Assembly: GCF_041242975.1 (NCBI RefSeq)
Contig: NZ_CP162488.1
Span: forward strand, 1,354,001 to 1,418,000
Direction of reading: 5' to 3'
Length of the DNA: 64,000 bases
From: Xanthomonas sp. DAR 35659
Lineage (GTDB): Bacteria > Pseudomonadota > Gammaproteobacteria > Xanthomonadales > Xanthomonadaceae
Shown: positions 36,447 through 46,256 of the stretch, in pieces
Layout: each line of letters starts with the position of its first letter
Position numbering within the stretch: position 1 is the first letter of the stretch
Program-made: the position numbers and the translations under genes
The notes under the pieces: model-generated
What the model was told of the DNA's origin: nothing
The model's input: only the letters and a program-made list of their open reading frames with translations
The model's database searches: none

Positions 36447-37961
36447 GTGGAATCGATCATCACTGCATTGAACGGCTTGATCTGGAGCAAGGCGCTGATC
36501 TTCATGTGCCTGGCCGCCGGCCTGTACTTCACCATCCGCACCCGCTTCATGCAGGTGCGCGGCTTCGTGGAAATGCTGCGCCTGACCATCGGCGGGCAGA
36601 AGTCCGACGCCGGCGTGTCCTCGTTCCAGGCGCTGGCGATGTCGATGGCCGGACGCATCGGCATCGGCAACATCGCCGGCGTCGCCACCGCGATCGCCTT
36701 CGGCGGGCCGGGCGCGATCTTCTGGATGTGGGTGATGGGCTTCTTCGGCGCCTCCACCTCGTACATCGAATCGACCCTGGCGCAGATCTACAAGGTCAAG
36801 GACGCCGACGGCCGCTACCGCGGCGGCCCGGCCTACTACATCGAGAAGGCGATGGGGCTGAAGTGGTACGCGCTGCTGTTCGCGCTGGCCACCATCGTCG
36901 CCACCGGCTTCCTGATGCCCGGCGTGCAGGCCAACGCGATCGCCGACAGCGTGGTCAACGCCTGCCGCGGCGGCGCGCTGTGCGGCCCGCTCGACGGCCA
37001 GTGGCTGGGCCTGCCGGCGGCGCAGGCGCTGAAGCTGGGGATCGGCGCGAGCGTGGCGCTGCTGCTGGCGGTGATTATCTTCGGCGGGGTCAAGCGCATC
37101 GCCAACTTCGCCGAGATCGTGGTGCCGTTCATGGCGCTGGGCTACATCCTGATGGCGGTGGTGGTGATGGTGCTCAACGCCGAGCGGGTGCCGGAGATGT
37201 TCTCGATCATCTTCCGCAGCGCGTTCGGCGCGCACGCTGCTTTCGGCGCCTTGCTCGGGCTGGCGGTGGAGTGGGGCGTCAAGCGCGGCATCTACGCCAA
37301 CGAGGCCGGGCAGGGCACCGGCCCGCACGCCGCCGCGGCGGCCGAGGTCTCGCATCCGGCCAAGCAGGGCTACGTGCAGGCCTTCGCGATCTACTTCGAC
37401 ACGATGATGGTGTGCACCGCCACCGCGTTCCTGATCCTGGCCACCGGCAAGTACAACGTCTACGCGCCCAGCGGCGGCGAGCACCTGTTCGCCGGCCTGC
37501 GCGGCGTGCAGGAAGGGCCGGGCTACGCGCAGGCCGCGGTGGACGCGATCCTGCCGGGTTGGGGCGCCGGCTTCGTGGCGCTGGCGCTGTTCTTCTTCGC
37601 CTTCACCACGATCATGGCCTATTACTACATGGCCGAGACCAACCTCAGCTACATCAACGGCAACCGCCGGCGGCCGCTGACGGTGCTGGTGCTGCGGCTC
37701 GGCATCCTGGGCATGGTGATCTTCGGCGCCTTCCACGACGCCAAGCTGGCCTGGTCGCTGGGCGACATCGGCGTGGGCCTGATGGCCTGGCTCAACATCA
37801 TCGCCATCCTGATCCTGCAGAAGCCGGCGCTGCTGGCGCTGCGCGACTACGAGCGCCAGAAGAAGGCCGGGCTGGACCCGGTGTTCGATCCGCTGCCGCT
37901 GGGCATCAAGAATGCCGATCTGTGGCACGAGCGCCTGCACCCGGCGCCGCGCAACGGTTGA
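36447..37961 (+). CDS. Alanine/glycine:cation symporter (AGCS)
   Basis: The 504-residue membrane protein starts 'MESIITALNGLIWSKALIF' from a GTG at 36447 with a GGGG RBS. It has about ten to eleven helices and the AGCS signatures 'FQALAMSMAGRIGIGNIAGV' and 'IYANEAGQGTGPHAAAAAEV'. It should import alanine or glycine with sodium. An upstream ATG at 36402 would add residues that do not resemble the family. A GC-rich hairpin about 30 bases downstream may end transcription. Confidence 0.92.
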   Translation: MESIITALNGLIWSKALIFMCLAAGLYFTIRTRFMQVRGFVEMLRLTIGGQKSDAGVSSFQALAMSMAGRIGIGNIAGVATAIAFGGPGAIFWMWVMGFFGASTSYIESTLAQIYKVKDADGRYRGGPAYYIEKAMGLKWYALLFALATIVATGFLMPGVQANAIADSVVNACRGGALCGPLDGQWLGLPAAQALKLGIGASVALLLAVIIFGGVKRIANFAEIVVPFMALGYILMAVVVMVLNAERVPEMFSIIFRSAFGAHAAFGALLGLAVEWGVKRGIYANEAGQGTGPHAAAAAEVSHPAKQGYVQAFAIYFDTMMVCTATAFLILATGKYNVYAPSGGEHLFAGLRGVQEGPGYAQAAVDAILPGWGAGFVALALFFFAFTTIMAYYYMAETNLSYINGNRRRPLTVLVLRLGILGMVIFGAFHDAKLAWSLGDIGVGLMAWLNIIAILILQKPALLALRDYERQKKAGLDPVFDPLPLGIKNADLWHERLHPAPRNG

Positions 37962-38460
37962 TCGGCGCGCCGGCGGGCGCGGGGCGGGGCGGCGCGACCG
38001 GGCCGGGTCGCGCGGCCACGTTCCTGGCGTTGCGTCGGCACGCATCGATCGCACGTCGACGGCCCCTGGCGCCGCGCGCCGCGCCGCGATGGCCGCTCCG
38101 CGTGCGGCCATCGCGTGGCATTGAAGTCAAACCCGCGATGGGCATCGTGCGCCGGCGGCGCGCGTGCGACCCCGGGATGCGACGGCGCCTTGCAACGCAT
38201 CGCGTTTCGCGCGCGCCGCCGCATCCGCCACGCACCGTGCCTCGGTCCCTCCGACGCGTGGACTCTCGCGCTGCCGGGCCAGCGCTCCGCTTTGCGTAAG
38301 GCGGCTTTCCCCCGTCGATCCCGAGGATGAGCGAGAATTCCCCGGTCGCGCCGAGACGGCGCGTTGCCGTTGCGGTCCAGGAGACCTTGCCCATGTGCCA
38401 TGTCCTTTCTTCCCCTCGCGCCGCCGTCCGCGCGCCGGACGCACCGTCGAGCGTGCCGCG
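37962..38460. other. Intergenic stretch of about 500 bases
   Basis: No credible gene. It has two strong hairpins, 37992-38013 (8-bp stem GCGCGACC / GGTCGCGC, 6-base loop) and 38088-38112 (9-bp stem GATGGCCGC / GCGGCCATC). The second half holds several short open frames without family likeness. A promoter for the methyltransferase must lie near its end. An unrecognised small RNA cannot be excluded. Confidence 0.5.
37992..38013 (+). terminator. GC-rich hairpin after the AGCS gene
   Basis: An 8-bp perfect stem with a 6-base loop starts 30 bases after the AGCS stop. No T-run follows, so a rho-dependent or weak end is possible. Confidence 0.3.
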
Positions 38461-39296
38461 ATGACCAATCCCTGGGGCAATCGCCCACGCGGCCCGCGCC
38501 CGCCGGCGCCGCCGGAACGCAGCGCCGCCGTCCCGCGCGCGGCCGACGCCAATCGCGGCGAACTGCGCCTGTACGGGCTCAATGCGGTGCGTGCGGTGCA
38601 CGCGCGGCGGCCGGACGCGATCCGCAAGCTGTACCTGGCCGAGGCGCGCATCCCCGCGCTGCAGCCCCTGCTCAAGTGGTGCGTGGCGAATCGCGTCGGT
38701 TACCGGGTGGTGGACGAGGCCGATCTGAACAAGCTGGCGGCCAGCGCGCACCACGAAGGCGTGGTCGCCGACGTGCTGCGCGAGGAGCCCGCGCCGCTGG
38801 CGGCATGGCTGCAGGCGCTGCCCCCGGGCCCGGCGCTGGCGCTGTGGCTGGACGGGGTCGGCAATCCGCACAACTTCGGCGCGATCCTGCGCTCGGCCGC
38901 GCATTTCGGCGCCGCCGCGATCCTGCTGCCGGACACGGCGACGCTGGCGCTGTCCGGCGCCGCCGCGCGCGTGGCCGAGGGCGGCGCCGAAGCGGTGCCG
39001 CTGGTACGGTTGCCGGCGACCGAGCAGGCCCTGGCGCAGTTGCGCGCGGCCGGCTTCGCGCTGGCGGCGACGCTGGTGGACGGCGGCGAGAACGTGTTCG
39101 CCGCGGCGCTGCCGCCGCGCCTGGTGTATGTGATGGGCGCCGAGAGCGCGGGCATGGACCGCGACTTCGCCAAGGCCTGCGAACTGCGCCTGTCGATTCC
39201 CGGCAGCGGCGCGGTGGAGAGCCTCAACGTGGCCGCGGCCACGGCGGTGCTGCTCGGCGCCTGGCGCAGCCGCATCGGGCACGCGGGAGCGCGGCG

Positions 39297-39300
<4 letters not shown>
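38461..39300 (+). CDS. TrmH-family RNA 2'-O-methyltransferase
   Basis: The 279-residue SPOUT enzyme has the three family motifs: 'DGVGNPHNFGAILRSAAHFG' near residue 132, 'VMGAESAGM' near 223, and 'LSIPGSGAVESLNVAAATAV' near 245. These form the knotted SAM site. The N-terminal half includes the RNA substrate-binding domain ('LYGLNAVRAVHARRPDAIRK'). This layout matches RlmB-like or TrmH-like proteins; which RNA is modified is not shown. It precedes the carboxylesterase with an ATGA overlap. Confidence 0.88.
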
Positions 39301-40826
<1,526 letters not shown>

Positions 40827-40965
40827 TCACGCATGGCGCGCTGCATCCGGTGCCGTGCGGCGCGGCGCGCACGGTCCGCGCGATGCGCTGGTGGGAGCGA
40901 CTCGGTGGCTGGCGTGGGCGCCGCGTTCGCCATGGGCGGCGTGGCGTCGCGACCGTTTCATTTCC

Positions 40966-41032
40966 CTGTCGCGGCTGAAGCCGCTCCTACAAAAGGCGAG
41001 CGCCCCTGTAGGAGCGGCTTCAGCCGCGACAG
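40966..41032. repeat. Perfect long inverted repeat of the palindrome family
   Basis: Two perfect 26-base arms (40966-40991 and 41007-41032) enclose a 15-base spacer. The arms are the TGTAGGAGCGGCTTCAGCCG unit and its complement. It sits in the 382-base gap after the carboxylesterase gene, convergent with the LacI gene. The rest of the gap shows nothing coding. It could act as a bidirectional transcription end. Confidence 0.9.
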
Positions 41033-41208
41033 GAAACCGGACACGCCGGCGATGTCCTACCGCGCAGATTCCGAACGCGAGGGTTTTCGGGGTTCCCTTC
41101 AGTCGCGCCGACCGTTACCGGGCACGCCGCCGCGGCTGATGGCCAACGCCACCCGCCACGGCGTCCGCGAGTTCCACCGCAGGCAGGCCGGACGCCGCCC
41201 GCCACCCG

Positions 41209-42270
41209 TCACGACGTCGCGACCGCCCCCGCGGGCGGCGCCGTCGAGCCGCGCGTCACCAGCGTGTACTTCATCACCTGGTGCACGCCGCGGTTGGGCA
41301 GGCCGTCGCGGCGCTGACGAATCTCGCCGAGCAGCAACGCGACCGCGGCGCGGCCCATCGCGGCGACGGGTTGATGGATGGTGGTCAACTCCGGCCAGAT
41401 CGTGGTCGCCACCGGGGTGTCGTCGAAGCCGGCGATCGACAGGTCCTCGGGCACGCGCAGGCGCAGGCCGTAGGCGATCGCGACCGCGGCCGCGGCCATG
41501 TCGTCGTTGCTGCACAGGATCGCGCTCGGGCGCGGCGTGGCGTGCAGCAGCGCGGTCGCGGCGAGCAGGCCGGAGCGGTAGGTGAACAGGCCCTCGGCCA
41601 CGCGCGTGGGCGCCACCGGCAGCCCGGCCGCGGCCATGGTGTCGAAGAACGCGCGGCTGCGCAGCGCGCTCGGGGTGTGCTTGGGGTCGCCGCTGATGAA
41701 GCCGATGTCGCGGTGGCCGAGGTCGATCAGATGCTGGGTGATCGCGCAGGCGGCCTGGTAGTCGTCGATGCGCACCGAGCTGACGCCGGGCAACGGCGCG
41801 CCGGTGGCGACCGCGACCACCGGAATGCCGCGCGCATCCAGTTCGGCGATGGTCTGCTGCGAATCGCACAGCGGCGGCGGCAGGATCACCCCGTCCACGC
41901 CACCGTCGAGCAGGCGCTCGGTGGCCGCGCGCTGGCTGCCCATGTCGTCGCTCTTTTCCACCAGCACCTGGCTGCCGTCCAGGCTGCTCTGCTCGAGGAT
42001 GCCGAGCATGAACTGGTTGAGATAGGCCGCGCTGGGATTGCTGTAGAGCACGCCGATCCGCGCCAGGCTGGCGGTGCGCAAGGAGCGTCCGGCCAGGTTG
42101 GGCCGGTAGCCCAGCGTCTTGATCGAGGCCTCCACGCGCTCGCGCATCGCCGCGCCCACGCGCGGGTGGCGGTTGATCACGCGCGAGGCGGTCATCGGCG
42201 AAACCCCCGCGTGTCGCGCCACATCCAGCAGCGTCACCGCCGAGCCTGTCCGACCTTGCCGTTTGCCCAT
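41209..42270 (-). CDS. LacI-family transcriptional regulator
   Basis: The 353-residue regulator has the LacI DNA-binding helices at about residues 12-31 ('VTLLDVARHAGVSPMTASRV'), the hinge 'GYRPNLAGRSLRT', and a periplasmic-binding-like effector domain ('ARIGVLYSNPSAAYLNQFML', 'ICSNDD'-type 'AILCSNDDMAAAAVAIAYGL'). This recalls GntR/KdgR-like sugar regulators. I chose ATG 42270 ('MGKRQG'); ATG 42306 would add 12 residues. No sugar operon adjoins it, so the regulon is not visible here. Confidence 0.9.
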   Translation of the reverse strand: MGKRQGRTGSAVTLLDVARHAGVSPMTASRVINRHPRVGAAMRERVEASIKTLGYRPNLAGRSLRTASLARIGVLYSNPSAAYLNQFMLGILEQSSLDGSQVLVEKSDDMGSQRAATERLLDGGVDGVILPPPLCDSQQTIAELDARGIPVVAVATGAPLPGVSSVRIDDYQAACAITQHLIDLGHRDIGFISGDPKHTPSALRSRAFFDTMAAAGLPVAPTRVAEGLFTYRSGLLAATALLHATPRPSAILCSNDDMAAAAVAIAYGLRLRVPEDLSIAGFDDTPVATTIWPELTTIHQPVAAMGRAAVALLLGEIRQRRDGLPNRGVHQVMKYTLVTRGSTAPPAGAVATS

Positions 42271-42327
42271 CGTGGTCCTGGCATTGCGAAAGGAACCTGC
42301 GCGCATCCCCGCGGCAGGCCTGGCAGC

Positions 42328-43737
42328 TTACTCCCTGGGCGGTTCCACTGTCTTGGCCTGGCTGCCGAAGCCGCCGTCCGCTTCCGCGGCCAGGTAGGCG
42401 AACACCGCGTAGGCGGCGACGTTCTGCGCCAGCGCCTTGGGGTCGATCTTGTCGAGGGTGTCGTCGGCGGTGTGGTGCAGGTCGAAGTAGTCGCTGCCGT
42501 CCTGCGCCAGCCACGCCCAGGCGCCGCCCTTGGCGGCGAGCGGACCCACGTCCGGGCCGGGGCCGCCGGCATCCGGCGCATAGGCGATGCCCAGCGGCGC
42601 CAGCGCCTCGGCGATCTGCCGGGTCGCCTCGCGCGAGCCGGCGGCGTCGCCGGAGCCGGTGTTGAACGCATAGATGCGGCCGGCGCCGAAGTCGCTCTCG
42701 GCGGCGATCTGGTGCAGCGCCACGTCCTTGGCGTGCGCCTGCGCATAGGCCTTGCCGCCGTAAAGTCCCTGTTCTTCGTTGGCGAAGGCGACCACGCGGA
42801 TGGTGCGCTTGGGCGCGCGCTTGAGCTGGCCGATCAGGTGCCCGGCGGCCATGCTGATGCCGACCCCGGCGCCGTCGTCGATCGCGCCGGTGCCCAGGTC
42901 CCACGAATCCAGGTGGCCGCCGATCACCACCACGTCCTTGGGCTTGCTGCGCCCGGTGATCTCGCCGATCACGTTGTAGGAGGTGGCCTGGCCGTCCCAG
43001 CCGCAGTCCAGCGCCAGGCGCAGCCGCACCGGGCCGCGTGCGACCAGCCGCGCCAGTTGGTTGGCGTCGGGCACCGACAGCGCCGCCGCCGGGACCGGGG
43101 TCAGGCCTTCCTCGAAGCGGGTGATGCCGGTGTGCGGCACGCGGTGCGAGTCGGTGCCGGCCGAGCGCATCACGAACCCGATCGCGCCCTTGCGGATCGC
43201 CTCCGACGGCCCCTTGCTGCGCACCGCGCCGCCGTTGCCGTAGTCCTTGCCGTCGCGGGTGCGCAGCATCTGGTAATCGACGAAGGCGATCTTGCCGCGC
43301 AGCGCGTCGGCCGGCGCGGCCTGCAGTGCGGCCAGATCGGCGAAGCGCACCACCTCGGCCTCGACCGTGCCGCCCGGGCTGCCGCCCAGCGCGGTGACGT
43401 GCAGCGGTTGCGCGTGCGCGCCCAGCACCTGCGCCTGTTCGCCGCGCCGCTCCCATTTCGGGAACGTCACCGGTTCGGTCCACACCTTGTCGAAGCCCAG
43501 CGCCTTGAATTTGGCGGTGGCCCATGCCACCGCGCGCGCATCGGCGTCGCTGCCGGCCATGCGCGGGCCGATCTCGGTGGTCAGCGATTCGACCACCTTC
43601 CAGCCGGTGTCGTCGGCCAGCGCCCGCTCGCGCAGCGTCGCGGCGGTGGACAGCGCCGCGTCCGGAATGCGGGTGGTGTCCGCCGCGGCGGCGGGCGCGG
43701 TGGCGAGGAGGGCGGCGATGACGACGGCAAGACGCAT
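42328..43737 (-). CDS. M28-family zinc metallopeptidase, exported
   Basis: The 469-residue protein has a signal peptide (residues 1-19, 'LAVVIAALLATAPAAAA') and an M28 catalytic domain. The zinc ligands are in 'GGHLDSWDLGTGAIDDGAGV', with 'ANEEQGLYGG' (general base and ligand), 'AAESDFG' and the C-terminal 'DLHHTADDTLD'. A PA-like insert ('KIAFVDYQMLRTRDG') precedes them. It is similar to plasma glutamate carboxypeptidase-like aminopeptidases. ATG 43737 begins the signal peptide. The LacI gene follows 57 bases downstream on the same strand. Confidence 0.9.
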   Translation of the reverse strand: MRLAVVIAALLATAPAAAADTTRIPDAALSTAATLRERALADDTGWKVVESLTTEIGPRMAGSDADARAVAWATAKFKALGFDKVWTEPVTFPKWERRGEQAQVLGAHAQPLHVTALGGSPGGTVEAEVVRFADLAALQAAPADALRGKIAFVDYQMLRTRDGKDYGNGGAVRSKGPSEAIRKGAIGFVMRSAGTDSHRVPHTGITRFEEGLTPVPAAALSVPDANQLARLVARGPVRLRLALDCGWDGQATSYNVIGEITGRSKPKDVVVIGGHLDSWDLGTGAIDDGAGVGISMAAGHLIGQLKRAPKRTIRVVAFANEEQGLYGGKAYAQAHAKDVALHQIAAESDFGAGRIYAFNTGSGDAAGSREATRQIAEALAPLGIAYAPDAGGPGPDVGPLAAKGGAWAWLAQDGSDYFDLHHTADDTLDKIDPKALAQNVAAYAVFAYLAAEADGGFGSQAKTVEPPRE

Positions 43738-43821
43738 GGGCGATTCCGCGAGCAGGGCAGGCCACGAGCTTAGCAGCGCGTGGCCTGCCTGCGGTCGCGC
43801 AACGGGGTGCCTAGAACTCAA

Positions 43822-44040
43822 TCACGCAGTGGGAGGAGGATAAATCGTTTCCGGATCCACCTTGTCGCCAAGACGCACCACGTCGTTTTCCTGAGCCATC
43901 CATGTTTTGCCATCGACGTAGATCGCGTACCAGAGGGATGCGCCGGTTTCCGAAAAACCGACGACCACCCCCTCACGAGAATCCAGTTCCGACAGAGTCG
44001 GATCCTTGGACGAAATTCTCACGCGTTCGAAGTGTTCCAT
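43822..44040 (-). CDS. Small Imm31-like immunity protein
   Basis: This 72-residue protein contains 'LDSREGVVVGFSETG' and 'WYAIYVDGKTWMAQENDVVR'. The pattern resembles Imm31 immunity proteins of polymorphic toxin systems (a GxVVG strand, YAV strand and acidic C-terminal region). This is family recall, not a search. It starts 8 bases after the mscL stop on the same strand, and codon use is AT-richer than its neighbours (TTTCCGGATCC, GATAAATCG), suggesting acquisition. No cognate toxin lies beside it. Function is inferred. Confidence 0.65.
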   Translation of the reverse strand: MEHFERVRISSKDPTLSELDSREGVVVGFSETGASLWYAIYVDGKTWMAQENDVVRLGDKVDPETIYPPPTA

Positions 44041-44048
44041 ACAGTCGA

Positions 44049-44468
44049 CTACTTGGACGCGGCATCCTGCTTCAACGCATCGCGGATCTCGCGCAGCAGC
44101 AGCACTTCCTCGCTCGGTGCCTTGGGCGCCGGCGGTTCCTTGCGCGCGATGCGGTTGATCGCCTTGACCACCATGAAGATGGCGAAGGCCACGATCAGGA
44201 ACTGGATGATGGTGTTGAGGAAGTCGCCGAAGCCGATCACCACCGGCGGCACTTCCTTGCCGGCCGCGTCCACCGTCGCCGCCTTCAGCGTCCACGCCCA
44301 GCGCGAGAAGTCCACGCCGCCGGCGAGCATGCCGATCGGCGGCATGATGATCTTCTCCACCAGTGCGGTGACGATCTTGCCGAATGCCGCGCCGAGCACC
44401 ACGCCGACCGCCAGGTCCAGCACGTTGCCGCGCATGGCGAATTCCTTGAATTCGCGGATCATGCCCAT
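44049..44468 (-). CDS. mscL: Large-conductance mechanosensitive channel
   Basis: The 139-residue protein is a pentameric channel that vents solutes at hypoosmotic shock. It has the MscL N-terminal amphipathic segment and TM1 ('[20 protein letters not shown]', '[20 protein letters not shown]'), a periplasmic loop, TM2 ('[19 protein letters not shown]') and a cytoplasmic helix with a Lys/Pro-rich tail. Length matches the family. The Imm31-like gene follows by 8 bases, perhaps inserted beyond it. Confidence 0.95.
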   Translation of the reverse strand: MGMIREFKEFAMRGNVLDLAVGVVLGAAFGKIVTALVEKIIMPPIGMLAGGVDFSRWAWTLKAATVDAAGKEVPPVVIGFGDFLNTIIQFLIVAFAIFMVVKAINRIARKEPPAPKAPSEEVLLLREIRDALKQDAASK

Positions 44469-44570
44469 CGGAGGCTCCTCAATCGTTGCGCGGGCCGGTC
44501 GCCGCCGCGCAAGCCTAGCGCAATCGTCGTCGTTCGCCGATCACGCCGCATGGATGCCGCGGCGCGCGAC

Positions 44571-45284
44571 TCAGCCGACGATGACGCCGTGGCGTTCGGC
44601 CACGTTCTCAAGGCGCGCGCTGAAGCGGTCGCCAGGCTGCAGCGCGGCCACGCCGGCGGGCGTGCCCATGAATACCAGGTCGCCGGCGCGCAGCGCGAAC
44701 AATTTCGACAGTTCGTGCAGGATCTCCGGCACGTTCCAGATCATCTGGTCCAGCAGCGACTGCTGGCGCACCTGGCCGTTGACCTCCAGCGACAGGTTCA
44801 GCGCCTCCAGCGCACCCACTTCGCCGGCCGGGATCAGCTCGCTGATCGGCGCGGAACGGTCGAAGCCCTTGGCGATGTCCCAGGGCAGGCCCTTGGCCTT
44901 GGCCGCGGCCTGCAGGTCGCGGCGGGTCAGATCCAGGCCGACGCCGTAGGCCAGCACCAGCGACGCCGCGTCCTCGGCGCCGAGCACGCCGGCCGGCGCA
45001 TCCTGGCCCAGCGCCACCACCAGTTCCACCTCGTGGTGCAGGTCGCTGGTCGCGCTCGGGTAGGGGATGGAGTCGCTGCCGATCACCAGCGCATCGGCCG
45101 GCTTCATGAAGAAGGTCGGTTGCCCGCGCTCGGCCTTGGAGGCGGGCGCACTGGCGCCCATTTCGCGCGCATGGTCGGCGAAGTTGCGGCCCACGCAGTA
45201 GATGCGGTGCACCGGAAACAGGCCCAGCCCGCGCACGGGAACGCGCGGCGCCTCGGCAGCAGCAAACAGGTCTTTCATGAGCAT
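44571..45284 (-). CDS. Fumarylacetoacetate hydrolase family protein
   Basis: The 237-residue protein has the FAH fold motifs: 'IYCVGRNFADHAREMG' near residues 28-43, 'PTFFMKPADALVIG', metal-binding acidic residues in 'SDLHHEVELVVALG', and 'DLVFMGTPAGVAAL' near the end. Such proteins hydrolyse or decarboxylate beta-diketo acids, for example fumarylpyruvate or acylpyruvates. The substrate is not visible. Two starts lie close together, ATG 45284 and ATG 45278 ('MKDLF'). Confidence 0.88.
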   Translation of the reverse strand: MLMKDLFAAAEAPRVPVRGLGLFPVHRIYCVGRNFADHAREMGASAPASKAERGQPTFFMKPADALVIGSDSIPYPSATSDLHHEVELVVALGQDAPAGVLGAEDAASLVLAYGVGLDLTRRDLQAAAKAKGLPWDIAKGFDRSAPISELIPAGEVGALEALNLSLEVNGQVRQQSLLDQMIWNVPEILHELSKLFALRAGDLVFMGTPAGVAALQPGDRFSARLENVAERHGVIVG

Positions 45285-45363
45285 GCATCCAACCAGAAGG
45301 GATGCAGCAGTCTACCGCGATGGGTTCAATCCAAATCCAAGGGGCATACGGAACCCGCTTTTG

Positions 45364-45396
45364 CGATTCCCCAATCCCGATTCCCCAATCCCGGCT
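45364..45396. repeat. GGGAATC-family repeat
   Basis: One copy, in the complementary orientation ('GATTCCCCAATCCCGATTCC' and more), lies between the FAH gene and the small membrane protein gene, ending at the latter's stop. Confidence 0.75.
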
Positions 45397-45669
45397 TTAC
45401 AGCGGCAAGGCCGGCTTGCGCACCACGCGATACTCGCCGTCGACCACGCGCGAACGCGGCGTGGCCGCGCGCTTGCCGCGCTGGCTCAGCAGCTTCACCG
45501 CGATGCCGCCGAGGATCATCGCCGCGCCGACGAACACGCTGACGAACACCAGGCCCGCGAGGATCGCCAGGCCCAGCAACCCGACCGCCAGCTTCACCAG
45601 CGGATGGCGCGGCTTGCGCGGCGCGAACACATGCCGGAACTGGTCGAAATTGAAGACGCGTGCACGCAT
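45397..45669 (-). CDS. Small membrane protein, unknown function
   Basis: The 90-residue protein has one long hydrophobic region, possibly two tight helices ('LAVGLLGLAILAGLVFVSVF' then 'VGAAMILGGIAVKLL', residues about 26-60). It is flanked by basic, Pro-rich ends ('FAPRKPRHP' and 'VVDGEYRVVRKPALPL'). I do not recognise the family. ATG 45669 starts the recognisable protein; upstream the frame is open but GC skew and codon use change. It is divergent from the Rieske gene. Confidence 0.65.
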   Translation of the reverse strand: MRARVFNFDQFRHVFAPRKPRHPLVKLAVGLLGLAILAGLVFVSVFVGAAMILGGIAVKLLSQRGKRAATPRSRVVDGEYRVVRKPALPL

Positions 45670-45867
45670 GGCAGAAGTCTGTGTCAGTTGGAACCGATGG
45701 CGCAGTATCGGCCCTGTCTTCTGTGACGGAGTGAAAAGTTCGTTAAGTGGAAAATTAACACTTGTCGGGTCAAGGCCTTGCATGTCGTCGCCAGGTGAAG
45801 CGCGGCCGCGCTGCGGTGCCCGGACATGCAAGAATGGCGGCCCTTTCCGCGTCGTCGCAGGGTGTGC

Positions 45868-46209
45868 ATGACCGCGTCATCTTCCGCCGCACTCGCCCGC
45901 CTGGAGCACCTCGCGCCGGGCGACCTGGCCGAGGCCGAAGCCCACATCGGCGAGGCGACCGAATCGCTGCTGCTGTATCGCGACGGCGACGGCGTGCGCG
46001 CCTGGTTGAACGTGTGCCCGCACGCCGGCCGCCGGCTCGACTGGGCGCCCGGGCAATTCCTCAAGAGCCGCGAGGGGCATGTGGTCTGCGCCGCGCATGG
46101 CGCCGCGTTCGAGCTGCAGCATGGTGTCTGCGTGTCCGGGCCGTGCCGCGGGCAGAGCCTGCTCGCGGTGGCGGTGGCGGTGCGCGGCGGCGAGGTGGTG
46201 CTGGCCTGA
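45868..46209 (+). CDS. Rieske [2Fe-2S] domain protein
   Basis: The 113-residue protein is a stand-alone Rieske ferredoxin-like domain. The cluster ligands are Cys50 and His52 ('NVCPHAGRRLDW') and Cys74 and His77 ('VVCAAHGAAFE'). Length suits small Rieske ferredoxins that carry electrons to oxygenases or assist in nitrite reductase-type reactions. The partner is not seen here. ATG 45868 is the best start. It converges with the DASS transporter gene, with 47 bases between stops. Confidence 0.85.
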   Translation: MTASSSAALARLEHLAPGDLAEAEAHIGEATESLLLYRDGDGVRAWLNVCPHAGRRLDWAPGQFLKSREGHVVCAAHGAAFELQHGVCVSGPCRGQSLLAVAVAVRGGEVVLA

Positions 46210-46256
46210 GCGACGCGGCGCGCCACCGCGCGCCGTGCGAATGAGGGTGCCGCGTC

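Noticed and set aside
38115..38330. Small open frame of 71 codons in the gap before the TrmH-family gene
   Set aside because: No RBS, Arg/Ala-rich composition and overlap with hairpins; it looks like random GC-rich sequence.
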